Shown here piece by piece: positions 9,155-17,201 of a DNA stretch of 44,305 nt. Position 1 is the stretch's first letter; each line of letters begins with the position of its first letter. A program made the position numbers and the translations under genes. The stretch is from Chloroflexota bacterium (GTDB lineage Bacteria > Chloroflexota > Anaerolineae > UBA2200): the NCBI GenBank assembly GCA_014360905.1, contig JACIWW010000025.1:1-44305 (forward strand), written 5' to 3'. Below the pieces are notes generated by a model. It saw nothing but the letters and a program-made list of their open reading frames with translations. It was not told where the DNA came from and made no database searches.

Positions 9155-9643
9155 ATGGAGAAACAATTTCAACACATTGTTTGCGACCCCGACAAGTGTG
9201 TGGGTTGCGGAGATTGCGAGTTCGCGTGCTCTATGACGAAACACCAGGTTTTTGACCCAGCCCTTTCGCGCATTCGCAATGTGCGTATCGAGCCTATTGT
9301 CATGCTGTCCGTGTCGTGTCGCATGTGCAATGATGCCCCCTGTGTCCTGGCCTGTCCGCGCAACGCACTGACGCAAGATCCCGAGAGAGGTATTATTCGG
9401 GTGGACGAGGACAAGTGCGATGGCTGTGGCTGGTGCATCGAGGCTTGCGACTTTGGCGCAATTCTGCTCAACCCTGCCACGAAGAAAGTTGAGATTTGCG
9501 ATCTCTGTGCTGATCTGGGTGAGCCACAGTGCGTGTTGTACTGCGAAAAGAAGGCGCTTTCCCTGAGTGCTCCGGAAGTCGTGGCGCAGAAGACCAGGCG
9601 CGAGGTCGTCAGCAAACTGCTGCAAGAGCTTATAGGTAGTTGA
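9155..9643 (+). CDS. Four-cluster ferredoxin subunit of the AOR (HycB/BamC/AorA-like)
   Basis: The 162-residue protein has four cysteine quartets arranged as in the electron-transfer subunits of molybdenum and tungsten oxidoreductases: CVGCGDCEFAC, CRMCNDAPCVLAC, CDGCGWCIEAC and CDLCADLGEPQCVLYC, enough for four [4Fe-4S] clusters. It should take electrons from, or give them to, the AOR cluster and pass them along to the Hdr module. GGAG (9145-9148) lies just before the ATG, inside the end of the AOR gene. About 100 bases of structured non-coding DNA separate it from hdrA. Confidence 0.9.
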   Translation: MEKQFQHIVCDPDKCVGCGDCEFACSMTKHQVFDPALSRIRNVRIEPIVMLSVSCRMCNDAPCVLACPRNALTQDPERGIIRVDEDKCDGCGWCIEACDFGAILLNPATKKVEICDLCADLGEPQCVLYCEKKALSLSAPEVVAQKTRREVVSKLLQELIGS

Positions 9644-9660
9644 ACAAAACGAAACAAGGG

Positions 9661-9730
9661 AGTGGCGGATGAAGCGGAGACGCCTTGTCCGCCACTTCGT
9701 GTGAAAAGTGCCACGAAGTGGAAAGTTTTT
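9661..9730 (+). promoter_or_regulatory. Attenuator-like pair of mutually exclusive hairpins before hdrA
   Basis: Stem 1 pairs AGTGGCGGA (9661-9669) with TCCGCCACT (9688-9696). Stem 2 pairs CCACTTCGTG (9692-9701) with CACGAAGTGG (9712-9721) and is followed by AAAG and five T. The two stems share 9692-9696, so only one can form. Stem 2 with the T-run resembles an intrinsic terminator. This is the layout of an attenuator, or of a partial terminator that sets the ratio of AOR to Hdr proteins. Confidence 0.55.
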
Positions 9731-9744
9731 GCAAGGGGAAGTAG

Positions 9745-12210
9745 ATGAGCGAAAATGGGGATTTGAGAATCGGTGTATACGTTTGCCACTGTGGATCGAA
9801 CATCGGGGGTGTCATTGATCCCAAGGCAGTGGCGGAGTATGCGTTCACTTTGCCGGATGTGGTCTTTGCCACAGACCAACTTTATACATGCTCGGATCCT
9901 GGTCAGCGACAGATCCAGGAGGATATTCAGAAATACAACCTCAACCGTGTCGTCGTAGCTGCCTGCTCTGTTCGACTGCATGAGCCCACTTTCCGAGCTT
10001 GTGTCGCCCAGGCAGGGTTGAATCCGTTCCTGTTCGAGATGGCTAACATCCGGGAGCAGGATACGTGGGTGCATTCACATGAACCTGATGCAGCTCTGCA
10101 AAAAGCCAAGGAAGTGGTCGCGGCGGCGGTGGCTAAAGCTCGTTTCCTGACACCCCTGGACATGATCGAGGTGCCTGTTACCAAGGCAGCGATGGTCATC
10201 GGTGGTGGCATCGCTGGAATTAGCGCAGCGCTCGACCTGGCCGATATGGGCATTATGACCTACCTGGTTGAAAAGGAGCCGAGCATCGGGGGAAGGATGG
10301 CTCAACTCAACAAGACCTTCCCTACAATGGACTGTTCCATCTGAATATTGGCCCCCAAGATGGTTGACGCGTCGCGTCACCCGAATATCGAACTCCTCAC
10401 CTATACCGAGGTGAAACGAGTCGAGGGCTTTATCGGCAACTTCAAGGTCCTGGTGGAGGAAAAGCCACGCTATGTGGACATGGATCGCTGCAACGGCTGC
10501 GGTGCCTGTGCGCCTGTCTGCCCCATTGAAGTGCCTAATGAGTTCGAGGAAGGTATAGCACCACGCAAGGCGATTTACATCCCACAAAGCCAGGCTGTCC
10601 CATTGCGATATGTCATTGACATAGATCACTGCATCAAGTGCTACAAGTGTGTGGATGCCTGTGGCAAATTGGATGCGATTGACTTTAGCCAGCAGCCGAA
10701 GCAGAGATGGTTAGATGTGGGCAGTATTATCGTTGCGACCGGCTTTGACAGTTTCGATCCCTCTGAAGTTACCGAATATGGTTATGGTCGCTACGATAAC
10801 GTCATCACTACGCTGGAGTTGGAACGCATCAGCAATTCCGCCGGGCCAACCGCGGGCCAGATTATACGCCCCTCGGACAAGAAGTTGCCTCGGAAGATAG
10901 CTTTCATCCAATGCGTTGGCTCGCGCGATGAGCGCTTCAATCTGTACTGCTCTGGCTTTTGCTGCATGTATACAATCAAGAATGCAGTGCAGTGGAAGCA
11001 GACCTATCCGGACGCTGACATCACCATCTTCTATATGGACATCCGCACGCCTGCCAAGGGCTATGAGGAATTCTACCGACGAGCGCGTGAGATGGGCATT
11101 CGTTTCATCCAAGGGCGTCCTTCTATTATTACCGAAGATCCCCGAACCGGCAACCTGTTCATCCAGGCTGAAGATGTAGGTCTGGGACAGGTGATTGAGT
11201 TAGAAACGGAGTTGGTAGTCTTATCTACAGCGGCTGTGCCACGACTGGATACCGAGCACATGAGTTCCATACTGAATATCAGCCGCAGCCCAGGCGGATT
11301 CTTCATGGAATATCACCCCAAGCTGCGTCCGGTTGACTCACCCACCGATGGTGTCTTCCTGGCAGGCGCCGCTCAAGGGCCGAAGGATATCCCTGCTAGT
11401 GTAGCACAAGGCAGTGGTGCTGCAGCCCGGGCCGCGCGCATTCTCAATGCCGAAAAATGGGAGATAGAGCCCATAGTAGCTCACGTTTGGGAGGATCGCT
11501 GTATCTCTGCTCAGGGCAAGAAATGCGGCATCTGTGCAACCAAATGTCCCTATAATGCGATTGTCGTGGAGCAGGGCAAAGCGGCAGAGGTCATGCCTGC
11601 GAAATGCCACGGCTGCGGCGGCTGTGTGGCCGAATGCCCGCATAATGCTATTACTCAGATGCACTTCACAGACGCCCAGATCATTGCCCAGTTGCATGCT
11701 CTGCTGGCCAAAGAACCGGAGAAAAAGATTATTGCATTTATGTGCCACTGGTGTAGCTATGGCGGTGCAGACAACGCTGGAACCAGTCATTTTGAGTACC
11801 CCGCTTCCTCTCGAGGCATTCGCGTGATGTGTTCCGCACGTCAGGATCAGGACTTTGTCTACGAGGCATTCCGGCTAGGGGCGGGTATGGTGTTGGTCTC
11901 TGGCTGTCACCCACAAGACTGCCACTATATTACGGGGCAAAGAGTGGCGGCAGAGCGTTTTGAGCGGTTAGCAAAGCGTCTGGAAGAAATTGGCATCTCA
12001 CCTAAGCGTTTCCGTGTGGAATGGATCTCCGCAGCAGAGGGCGCCAAATATGCCCAGGTGATCCGTGAGATGGATGAGGTGCTCAGATCATTCGATCCTC
12101 AGGCGCTCAAAGAAGAGAATGAAAGAGTACGTCCAGAGCTAGAGCGGCGGTTGCGTCGTTTGCCCGAGATTCCAGACGTGGCCAAGGCTATTGAAAAGAC
12201 AGTCGCTTAA
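9745..12210 (+). CDS. hdrA: Selenocysteine-containing HdrA fused to MvhD
   Basis: Read through the TGA at 10342-10344 as selenocysteine (residue 200), this is one 821-residue flavoprotein. Frame and family sequence continue without a break: the part before ends [11 protein letters not shown] and the part after resumes [18 protein letters not shown], a stretch that is contiguous in HdrA proteins, with Cys or Sec at this site. An HdrA-type N-terminal part is followed by the FAD fold ([17 protein letters not shown], from residue 153) and two ferredoxin motifs ([11 protein letters not shown] from residue 249; [11 protein letters not shown]). Two more [4Fe-4S] motifs follow ([21 protein letters not shown]). 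The C-terminal MvhD domain begins near [15 protein letters not shown] and ends after GCHPQDCHY. HdrA carries the flavin that bifurcates electrons in methanogens and sulfate reducers. It is the hub of this locus. Confidence 0.88.
10342..10388 (+). promoter_or_regulatory. Bacterial SECIS-like element for Sec200 of HdrA
   Basis: The TGA (10342-10344) is followed 17 bases later by GGT (10362-10364), a bulged T (10365), GACGC (10366-10370), loop GTC (10371-10373), GCGTC (10374-10378) and ACC (10379-10381). This is eight perfect pairs with one bulged U and a G opening the loop, close in plan to the Escherichia coli fdhF SECIS, which also has a GGU stem base, a bulged U and a GU-containing loop. ATATT (10345-10349) and AATAT (10384-10388) could extend the base. 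SelB would bind it to deliver Sec-tRNA. Confidence 0.8.
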
Positions 12211-12245
12211 CGCCCGGCAATCTAGCAAGCGGAGGAGCTGAAGAA

Positions 12246-12827
12246 GTGCAACGTCTTAGCCAGTATGATCCAGGTTTTAAAGATGAGGTAATGGCCGAGC
12301 CGGGTGGAGAGAACCTGATACGCTGTTATTCCTGCGGGACGTGCATGGCTACCTGTCTGATCCGTCGTCATTACCCAGACTATAACCCACGGCGTATCCT
12401 GCGCATGGCTATATTGGGCATGCGTAAAGAGGTACTGAGCAGCCATGTGATCTGGCGCTGCTCAGCGTGTGATGATTGCTATAGGCACTGTCCGCAGGGC
12501 ATTCGCATCTCTGACCTCTTCAAGGCCTTTCGCACTATTGCCCTGCGCGAAGGCTATTCTCCACCCGGCCCAGTAGCACGGGTCAACGAGCGTACTTGTG
12601 TGGGCTGTGGGCTTTGCGTCGAAGTATGCCCATATGATGCGGTGGAATTGGTGAAAAAGCGGGTGCTGGGCCATGAAAAGACGGTAGCTCAGGTAAATAC
12701 CACACTATGCATGAGCTGTGGTGTGTGTGCTGCTTCCTGTCGCTCAGCCTCCATTGACCTGCTTGATTATAGCGACGAGATGCTGTTACAGCGCGTTCAA
12801 CAAAAACTGCTAGAGGTGGCGGCATGA
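12246..12827 (+). CDS. hdrC: HdrC-like protein fused to a two-cluster ferredoxin
   Basis: The 193-residue product starts at GTG 12246 after GGAGGAG (12231-12237). Its first half is HdrC: CYSCGTCMATC and CSACDDCYRHCPQG give two [4Fe-4S] clusters in the usual helical wrap. The second half adds a bacterial ferredoxin with CVGCGLCVEVCP and CMSCGVCAASC. HdrC normally wires HdrA to the catalytic HdrB; here no HdrB gene follows, so the ferredoxin half may provide an alternative electron exit. It follows hdrA by 35 bases and overlaps the next gene by four (ATGA), so coupled translation is expected. Confidence 0.85.
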   Translation: MQRLSQYDPGFKDEVMAEPGGENLIRCYSCGTCMATCLIRRHYPDYNPRRILRMAILGMRKEVLSSHVIWRCSACDDCYRHCPQGIRISDLFKAFRTIALREGYSPPGPVARVNERTCVGCGLCVEVCPYDAVELVKKRVLGHEKTVAQVNTTLCMSCGVCAASCRSASIDLLDYSDEMLLQRVQQKLLEVAA

Positions 12828-13255
12828 GTGAATGGCAACCCAAGATCGTCGTTTTCCTGTGCCAATGGTCTCTGAAATCGGATTCAGACTGGACACAGCG
12901 CCTTGCTTTTCCACAGAACGTGTATCTTGTGGAGGTGCCTTGTTCCGGACGCGTGAACCCGCTTATGCTCATGTCGGCATTCCAATATGGTGCTGATGGC
13001 ATTCTCGTCGTGGGTTGCGAACCAGGGCGTTGCCATTACAAAGAGGGCAATTATTTAGCGCGCCGTAAATTTGCTACCCTGAAAAACTTTCTTGAGTATG
13101 TAGGGCTGGAGCAAAAGCGGGTGCAATTGGCTTGGCTGGGCGAAACAGATCGGGGGAAATTGCCCAGTCTCGTGGAAAGTCTACTTCAAGATGTGCGTAA
13201 TCTAGGCCCAGTGCAAGCGCTGACCACCCGTGAAGTTGTCCCATGTCCGATGTAA
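12824..13255 (+). CDS. MvhD/FlxD-like iron-sulfur protein, variant lacking the first CxxC
   Basis: The 143-residue protein resembles MvhD, the [2Fe-2S] subunit that links hydrogenase or flavin oxidoreductase modules to HdrA: VEVPCSGRVNPLMLMSAF, QYGADGILVVGCEPGRCHY and the EGNYLARRKFATLKNFLEYVGL helix are characteristic. The N-terminal CxWC of the family is reduced to LCQWSLKSD, with Ser in place of the second Cys; the HdrA-fused MvhD domain keeps CHWC. Three Cys ligands beyond that remain (PCSG, GCEPGRC). In Desulfovibrio the equivalent is FlxD. It overlaps the preceding gene by four bases. Confidence 0.82.
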   Translation: MSEWQPKIVVFLCQWSLKSDSDWTQRLAFPQNVYLVEVPCSGRVNPLMLMSAFQYGADGILVVGCEPGRCHYKEGNYLARRKFATLKNFLEYVGLEQKRVQLAWLGETDRGKLPSLVESLLQDVRNLGPVQALTTREVVPCPM

Positions 13256-13279
13256 TTTCATAAGGATAAGAGGATCATC

Positions 13280-14227
13280 ATGCAGGAGCTCACTGAAGCG
13301 ATTCAACGAGAAGCCAGGCGGCTATTGGAAGCGGGCGAGGTAGATGTCGTCATTGGCTTTACAAAGGGGACATTGCCTCTCCGCGCTGCCCCGTTCTTTG
13401 TCCGCAAGGCTGCAGATGTAGAACGCTTAATATGGAATTCCTTCTGCGAGAACAATTTGGCGCGTTATCTACGCGGACTGAGGAACAAAAAGGTAGCGAT
13501 TGTCGCTAAAGGTTGTGATAGCCGTTCCATTGTTGCTCTGATTACTGAGCATCAGTTGGAGCGGGAAAAGATTTACATTTTGGGCATTCCCTGTCGGGGT
13601 ATGGTGGATCGGCGCATCGTGGCGCGTCGCGCGCCGGGCGAAGTGCTTGCTGCCCGCGAGGAGGGCGAGGAGGTTATTGTCGAGGGCGAAAGTTTTTCCT
13701 TGCGCATGCCTCGCTCAGAGGTGTTGTATCGCTCCTGTGCAGCATGTGTGCACCCCAACCCAGTGTTATACGATGTGTTGCTGGCGGAGCCGGTTGCGAT
13801 ATGGTCAGAGGATCCATACGTCTATGTGCGAGAGATGGAGAGGAAATCTCCTGCCGAACGGGCAGCATACTTTGCCTCTGAAGCAGAGCGCTGCATTCGC
13901 TGCTACGCTTGCCGCCAGGCTTGTCCCATGTGCTATTGTGAGGAATGCTTCGTAGATCACACTACACCACGATGGATCGAGTCTGGCGCTACCCCAGCCG
14001 GTTTGCAGGGTTGGCAGATAGGCCGTGCCTATCATCTGACAGGACGGTGTGTGGATTGTGGCGCTTGTGAACGTGCTTGCCCTATGGAGATAGACTTGGT
14101 ATATCTCAATGGCAAGTTGAATAAAGACGTACGAGAATTATACGGATTTGAAACTGGTCTGGTGGTAGGCGAGCTACCACCTCTGGCTGTGTTTCGACCT
14201 GATAAAGACCCTGATTTTACAGGCTAG
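13280..14227 (+). CDS. FlxC/FdhB-like iron-sulfur subunit
   Basis: The 315-residue product has an N-terminal domain of the FrhB/FdhB/FlxC kind (VDVVIGFTKGTLPLRAAPFF, VAIVAKGCDSRSIVALI, ILGIPCRGMV). Two cysteine-rich stretches follow, CIRCYACRQACPMCYCEEC and CVDCGACERACPMEIDLVYL, suited to two [4Fe-4S] clusters, and SCAACVHPNP lies between the halves. Proteins of this type accompany HdrA and a flavin subunit in Flx/Flox clusters of sulfate reducers and related anaerobes, where they pass electrons between NAD(P)H and HdrA. It starts 25 bases after the MvhD-like gene with GAGG nearby. Whether it also binds a flavin, as FrhB does, is uncertain. Confidence 0.75.
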   Translation: MQELTEAIQREARRLLEAGEVDVVIGFTKGTLPLRAAPFFVRKAADVERLIWNSFCENNLARYLRGLRNKKVAIVAKGCDSRSIVALITEHQLEREKIYILGIPCRGMVDRRIVARRAPGEVLAAREEGEEVIVEGESFSLRMPRSEVLYRSCAACVHPNPVLYDVLLAEPVAIWSEDPYVYVREMERKSPAERAAYFASEAERCIRCYACRQACPMCYCEECFVDHTTPRWIESGATPAGLQGWQIGRAYHLTGRCVDCGACERACPMEIDLVYLNGKLNKDVRELYGFETGLVVGELPPLAVFRPDKDPDFTG

Positions 14228-14281
14228 AGATCGTGAAATATTGAACGGAGTCGTTGCAAGTCATTGTACAGCGGGGTATTT

Positions 14282-15298
14282 ATGAACAAAAAGATTGCTA
14301 AAGCAGACATTAACCAATGGCTCGCCCAGTTATTGAAGGACTATGCCGTCTATGCACCGACAAGGGTGGCTAACTATGTAGCTTATCGCCAGATCGCCTC
14401 GCCGGACGATATAGTCTGGGATTGCCTGGTAACGCGTGAGCCGCCCAAAGGAGTGTTCTTCCCCCAAACTGAAACGCTATTTCAGTATGTTAGAACCGCA
14501 AGTGACCTTCAGCTGCGACCCTTAGATACAGTGGAAGGTGAGCGAATCTTATGGGGAGTTCGACCGTGCGATGTCCAGGCATTGTTGGTGCAGGACGCCG
14601 TGTTCAATACCCCAGATGTGCGTGATGTCTACTACGCAAACAAGCGGGACAAGACAACCATTATTGGCATTGGTTGCAACCGACCACTGAGCACGTGTTT
14701 CTGCACGTCAGTCGGGGGAGGGCCATTTAAGAAGGAAGGAGTGGATGTTTTTCTCACAGACCTTGGGGATGCCTATCTGGCAGAAGCCCTTACACAGAAG
14801 GGCAAGAAACTGCTCCAAGCATCGTGGTTTCATCCAGCGAGCGACAAAGATTTGGAAGCGGCCAGAGCCATAGAGGAGACAGCACTTAAGCACTTGCCTC
14901 CACCCATGAATATGGAGGCGATCAAACAGCGTTTGGATGCGATGATCAACAATCCCTTCTGGGATGAGGTACAAGCCACTTGCCTGGGTTGCGGCGTATG
15001 TACGTTTCTTTGTCCCGTTTGCCACTGCTTCGACATTGTGGATGAGGGCACCTCTTCCTGTGGCCAACGTGTCCGCAATTGGGATACCTGCCAGTATTGT
15101 ATCTACACACTGGAAGCATCGGGGCACAACCCTCGACCCAGCGGGAAGGAACGAACACGGCAGCGTCTGATGCATAAATTTGACTATTACCTGGTCAACC
15201 AGGGCGTTATCGGTTGCGTGGGTTGTGGGCGTTGTGTCCAATTGTGTCCCGTGAATCTTGACATTCGTCAGATACTTGTGCAGTTAGGAGCGGCTTGA
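14282..15298 (+). CDS. FlxB/AsrA/sulfhydrogenase-beta-like iron-sulfur subunit
   Basis: The 338-residue product belongs to the 4Fe-4S dicluster family that includes AsrA and the beta subunit of archaeal sulfhydrogenase. The N-terminal part has GVRPCDVQALLVQDAVF and GCNRPLSTCFCTSVGGGP; the C-terminal part carries CLGCGVCTFLCPVCHCFDI and CVGCGRCVQLCPVNLDIRQI. Between these is a CQYCIY segment. Such subunits always pair with an FAD/NAD(P)-binding subunit, here the next gene, which overlaps by one base (TGATG). The ATG at 14282 is preferred to a TTG at 14264; the ribosome binding site is weak (GCGGGG). Confidence 0.82.
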   Translation: MNKKIAKADINQWLAQLLKDYAVYAPTRVANYVAYRQIASPDDIVWDCLVTREPPKGVFFPQTETLFQYVRTASDLQLRPLDTVEGERILWGVRPCDVQALLVQDAVFNTPDVRDVYYANKRDKTTIIGIGCNRPLSTCFCTSVGGGPFKKEGVDVFLTDLGDAYLAEALTQKGKKLLQASWFHPASDKDLEAARAIEETALKHLPPPMNMEAIKQRLDAMINNPFWDEVQATCLGCGVCTFLCPVCHCFDIVDEGTSSCGQRVRNWDTCQYCIYTLEASGHNPRPSGKERTRQRLMHKFDYYLVNQGVIGCVGCGRCVQLCPVNLDIRQILVQLGAA

Positions 15299-16176
15299 TG
15301 ACATCTGTAGAAACCTTTGAGGTATCGGTTAAAGCCCCAACTAATCCGTACTTACCGGTTCCTATGCGCATCGAACGTGTGCATATCGAGACTGACGACA
15401 ACATGTTGAAAACGTTTGAGCTGTCGTTCGTGCACGAGAAGGATGCTGCGGGCTTTCGCTTCCGCCCAGGTCAGTTCTGCGAGATTTCCGTATTTGGTAA
15501 GGGTGAAGCCCCCTTTGGAATTGCTTCGTCCCCGACCGAGCCAGGCCCGCTTAAATTCACTGTGAACAAGGCAGGAGTCCTCACCACTGCATTACACAAT
15601 ATGGGAGAAGGTGAAATTGTGGGCTTGCGTGGACCTTTGGGAAATGGCTACCCTCTCGAAAAGTTCGAAGAACATAGCGTGGTGATAATTGGCGGTGGCT
15701 TTGCTTTTACCACTTTGCGTGCTTTGACTAAATACATCTTGGACCCGCTGCACCGCCCCCGTTTTCGGGATATCACCATTATCTATGGTGCCCGTCAGCC
15801 GGGATTGCTCCTGTACAAGGAAGACCTGGCTTCCTGGGAACAGCGCGAGGACGTCAAAGTATACCTCACGATTGACCAGGCGGTGCCTGGCTGGACAAAA
15901 CATGTGGGCTTTGTGCCAGACGTAGTCGAACGTGTGGCGCCGAGTTCCAAGGATGCATATGCCGTTATTTGTGGCCCGCCAGTTATGATTCGCTTTACCA
16001 TGCCCAAGCTCACTGCTCTTGGATTCCCACCAGAACGTATCTATTCTTCTTTGGAACGACGCATGAAATGCGGCATAGGCAAATGTGGACGTTGCAATAT
16101 TGGGCCATATTATGTGTGTAAGGATGGGCCAGTTTTTAGCTATGCTCAACTGGAGGGCTTGCCCCAAGAATACTAA
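15298..16176 (+). CDS. FlxA-like FAD/NAD(P)H-binding oxidoreductase subunit
   Basis: The 292-residue product is a ferredoxin-NADP reductase fold related to FlxA, AsrB and sulfhydrogenase gamma. FRFRPGQFCEISVFGKGEAP and FGIASSPTEPG mark the flavin domain; VVIIGGGFAFTTLRALTKYI and YAVICGPPVMIRFTMPKL mark the nucleotide domain. A C-terminal CGIGKCGRCNIGPYYVC segment holds a [2Fe-2S] cluster as in dihydroorotate dehydrogenase electron-transfer subunits. It would be the NAD(P)H entry or exit of the complex. AGGAG lies eight bases before the ATG, inside the preceding gene. Confidence 0.9.
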   Translation: MTSVETFEVSVKAPTNPYLPVPMRIERVHIETDDNMLKTFELSFVHEKDAAGFRFRPGQFCEISVFGKGEAPFGIASSPTEPGPLKFTVNKAGVLTTALHNMGEGEIVGLRGPLGNGYPLEKFEEHSVVIIGGGFAFTTLRALTKYILDPLHRPRFRDITIIYGARQPGLLLYKEDLASWEQREDVKVYLTIDQAVPGWTKHVGFVPDVVERVAPSSKDAYAVICGPPVMIRFTMPKLTALGFPPERIYSSLERRMKCGIGKCGRCNIGPYYVCKDGPVFSYAQLEGLPQEY

Positions 16177-16223
16177 GATGATCCAGAAAACAGCGAGCTG
16201 GGAAGCCATGCTTAACTATTATT

Positions 16224-17162
16224 ATGGCATGGGACTTTTTGGATCATCTTTATACTCTGGAGGAGTGCATGAAACGCGGTACGACCATCAAGCTATCCGA
16301 TGAAGCCACTTTGCGTTTGGAACGCAAAATGATCACGCGCCATCATTTGCTGGAATTGGACCGGCAGAGATGTGTAGGTTGCGATCTGTGCGTGGCTGTA
16401 TGTCCTAAAGAAGCTATTACATTGGCACGCGGGGTGCTTGAGAATGGACGGTTGGTTCAACGCCCAGCCGTAGACATTGATCCCCAGAAGTGCAACTTCT
16501 GCGGGGAGTGCGTGGTGGTTTGCCCGGTAAACGCCTTGAATATGCTGGTAGACGGACAAGTGCGCATCCCGGTCTGGGAATATGAGGTTTTCCCAGTGCT
16601 AGTCAAGGAAATCAAATGGGATGGGGCGAGACTGCCTCCGGAGCTAGCGGATACGGTGGTTGAGGCTTGCCCGACCGATGTCATTACTGTAGAGGCCAAG
16701 CGTAAGGGGCGGAAGGTCACTGCAGTTGAGAGCATGCAAGTAGATACGAGCAACTGCATTTACTGCAAGCAATGCGAGGTTGTCAGCCCGGAAACTTTCC
16801 AGGTTACCCATCCCTTTGAGGGTATCATCCGTCTAGAGAGAAGCCTCTGCCCACCGGGCTGTCAGGCTTGTGCGGACATTTGCCCCACTCATGCTCTGTT
16901 CATGAAAGATGGTAATCTCATTCTCGATGACCGATTTTGTCTCTACTGTGGCGCCTGTACGCAAGTCTGTCCAGTGCCGGAGGCTTTGTTAGTCAGGCGG
17001 CACCGCGTGCGCCATACACCCATCAAGTCTGGCGCCTGGATTGCGGCGGTGGAAAAGCTGATTTCTCTAGAGATGGCCTCTCAGGAATTGGAGATGAAAT
17101 CCCAGGCCAAGCGGCGCACTGCCCTGAAGTTCATGCCAGGCGTGCCGAGAGCGAAGGAGTAA
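16224..17162 (+). CDS. Polyferredoxin with several [4Fe-4S] motifs
   Basis: A 312-residue protein made almost wholly of ferredoxin motifs: CVGCDLCVAVCP, CNFCGECVVVCP, CIYCKQC, CPPGCQACADICP and CLYCGACTQVCP. It resembles MvhB and FwdF polyferredoxins, which string clusters into an electron wire. The third motif has Ser where the fourth Cys is expected (VVSPETF), and the fourth has one extra residue in its first spacer, so one cluster may be incomplete or be completed by another Cys such as that in EACPTDV. The start is unsure: ATG 16224 gives the longer protein, while ATG 16269 has the better ribosome binding site (GGAGG, 16259-16263). Last gene of the locus, just before a strong terminator. 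Confidence 0.85.
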   Translation: MAWDFLDHLYTLEECMKRGTTIKLSDEATLRLERKMITRHHLLELDRQRCVGCDLCVAVCPKEAITLARGVLENGRLVQRPAVDIDPQKCNFCGECVVVCPVNALNMLVDGQVRIPVWEYEVFPVLVKEIKWDGARLPPELADTVVEACPTDVITVEAKRKGRKVTAVESMQVDTSNCIYCKQCEVVSPETFQVTHPFEGIIRLERSLCPPGCQACADICPTHALFMKDGNLILDDRFCLYCGACTQVCPVPEALLVRRHRVRHTPIKSGAWIAAVEKLISLEMASQELEMKSQAKRRTALKFMPGVPRAKE

Positions 17163-17167
17163 GAAGA

Positions 17168-17200
17168 ACCCCAAAGGTTCGTCGAACCTTTGGGGTTTTG
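17168..17200. terminator. Bidirectional terminator closing the AOR-Hdr-Flx locus
   Basis: AACCCCAAAGGTTCG (17168-17182) and its exact reverse complement (17184-17198) flank a single T, with further T on the plus side and A on the other. It lies in the 39 bases between the convergent polyferredoxin and GH63-like genes and can stop both. Confidence 0.88.
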
Positions 17201-17201
17201 T

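Noticed and set aside
7318-9643. Calling the AOR/ferredoxin pair a benzoyl-CoA reductase (BamBC)
   Set aside because: Arrangement is similar, but other bam genes (for example HdrB-like BamD and ring-opening enzymes) are absent; sequence alone does not separate the subfamilies.
10342-10344. Premature stop making hdrA a pseudogene or two genes
   Set aside because: Frame and family sequence continue unbroken, the second part has no ribosome binding site or plausible start, and a SECIS-like hairpin follows.
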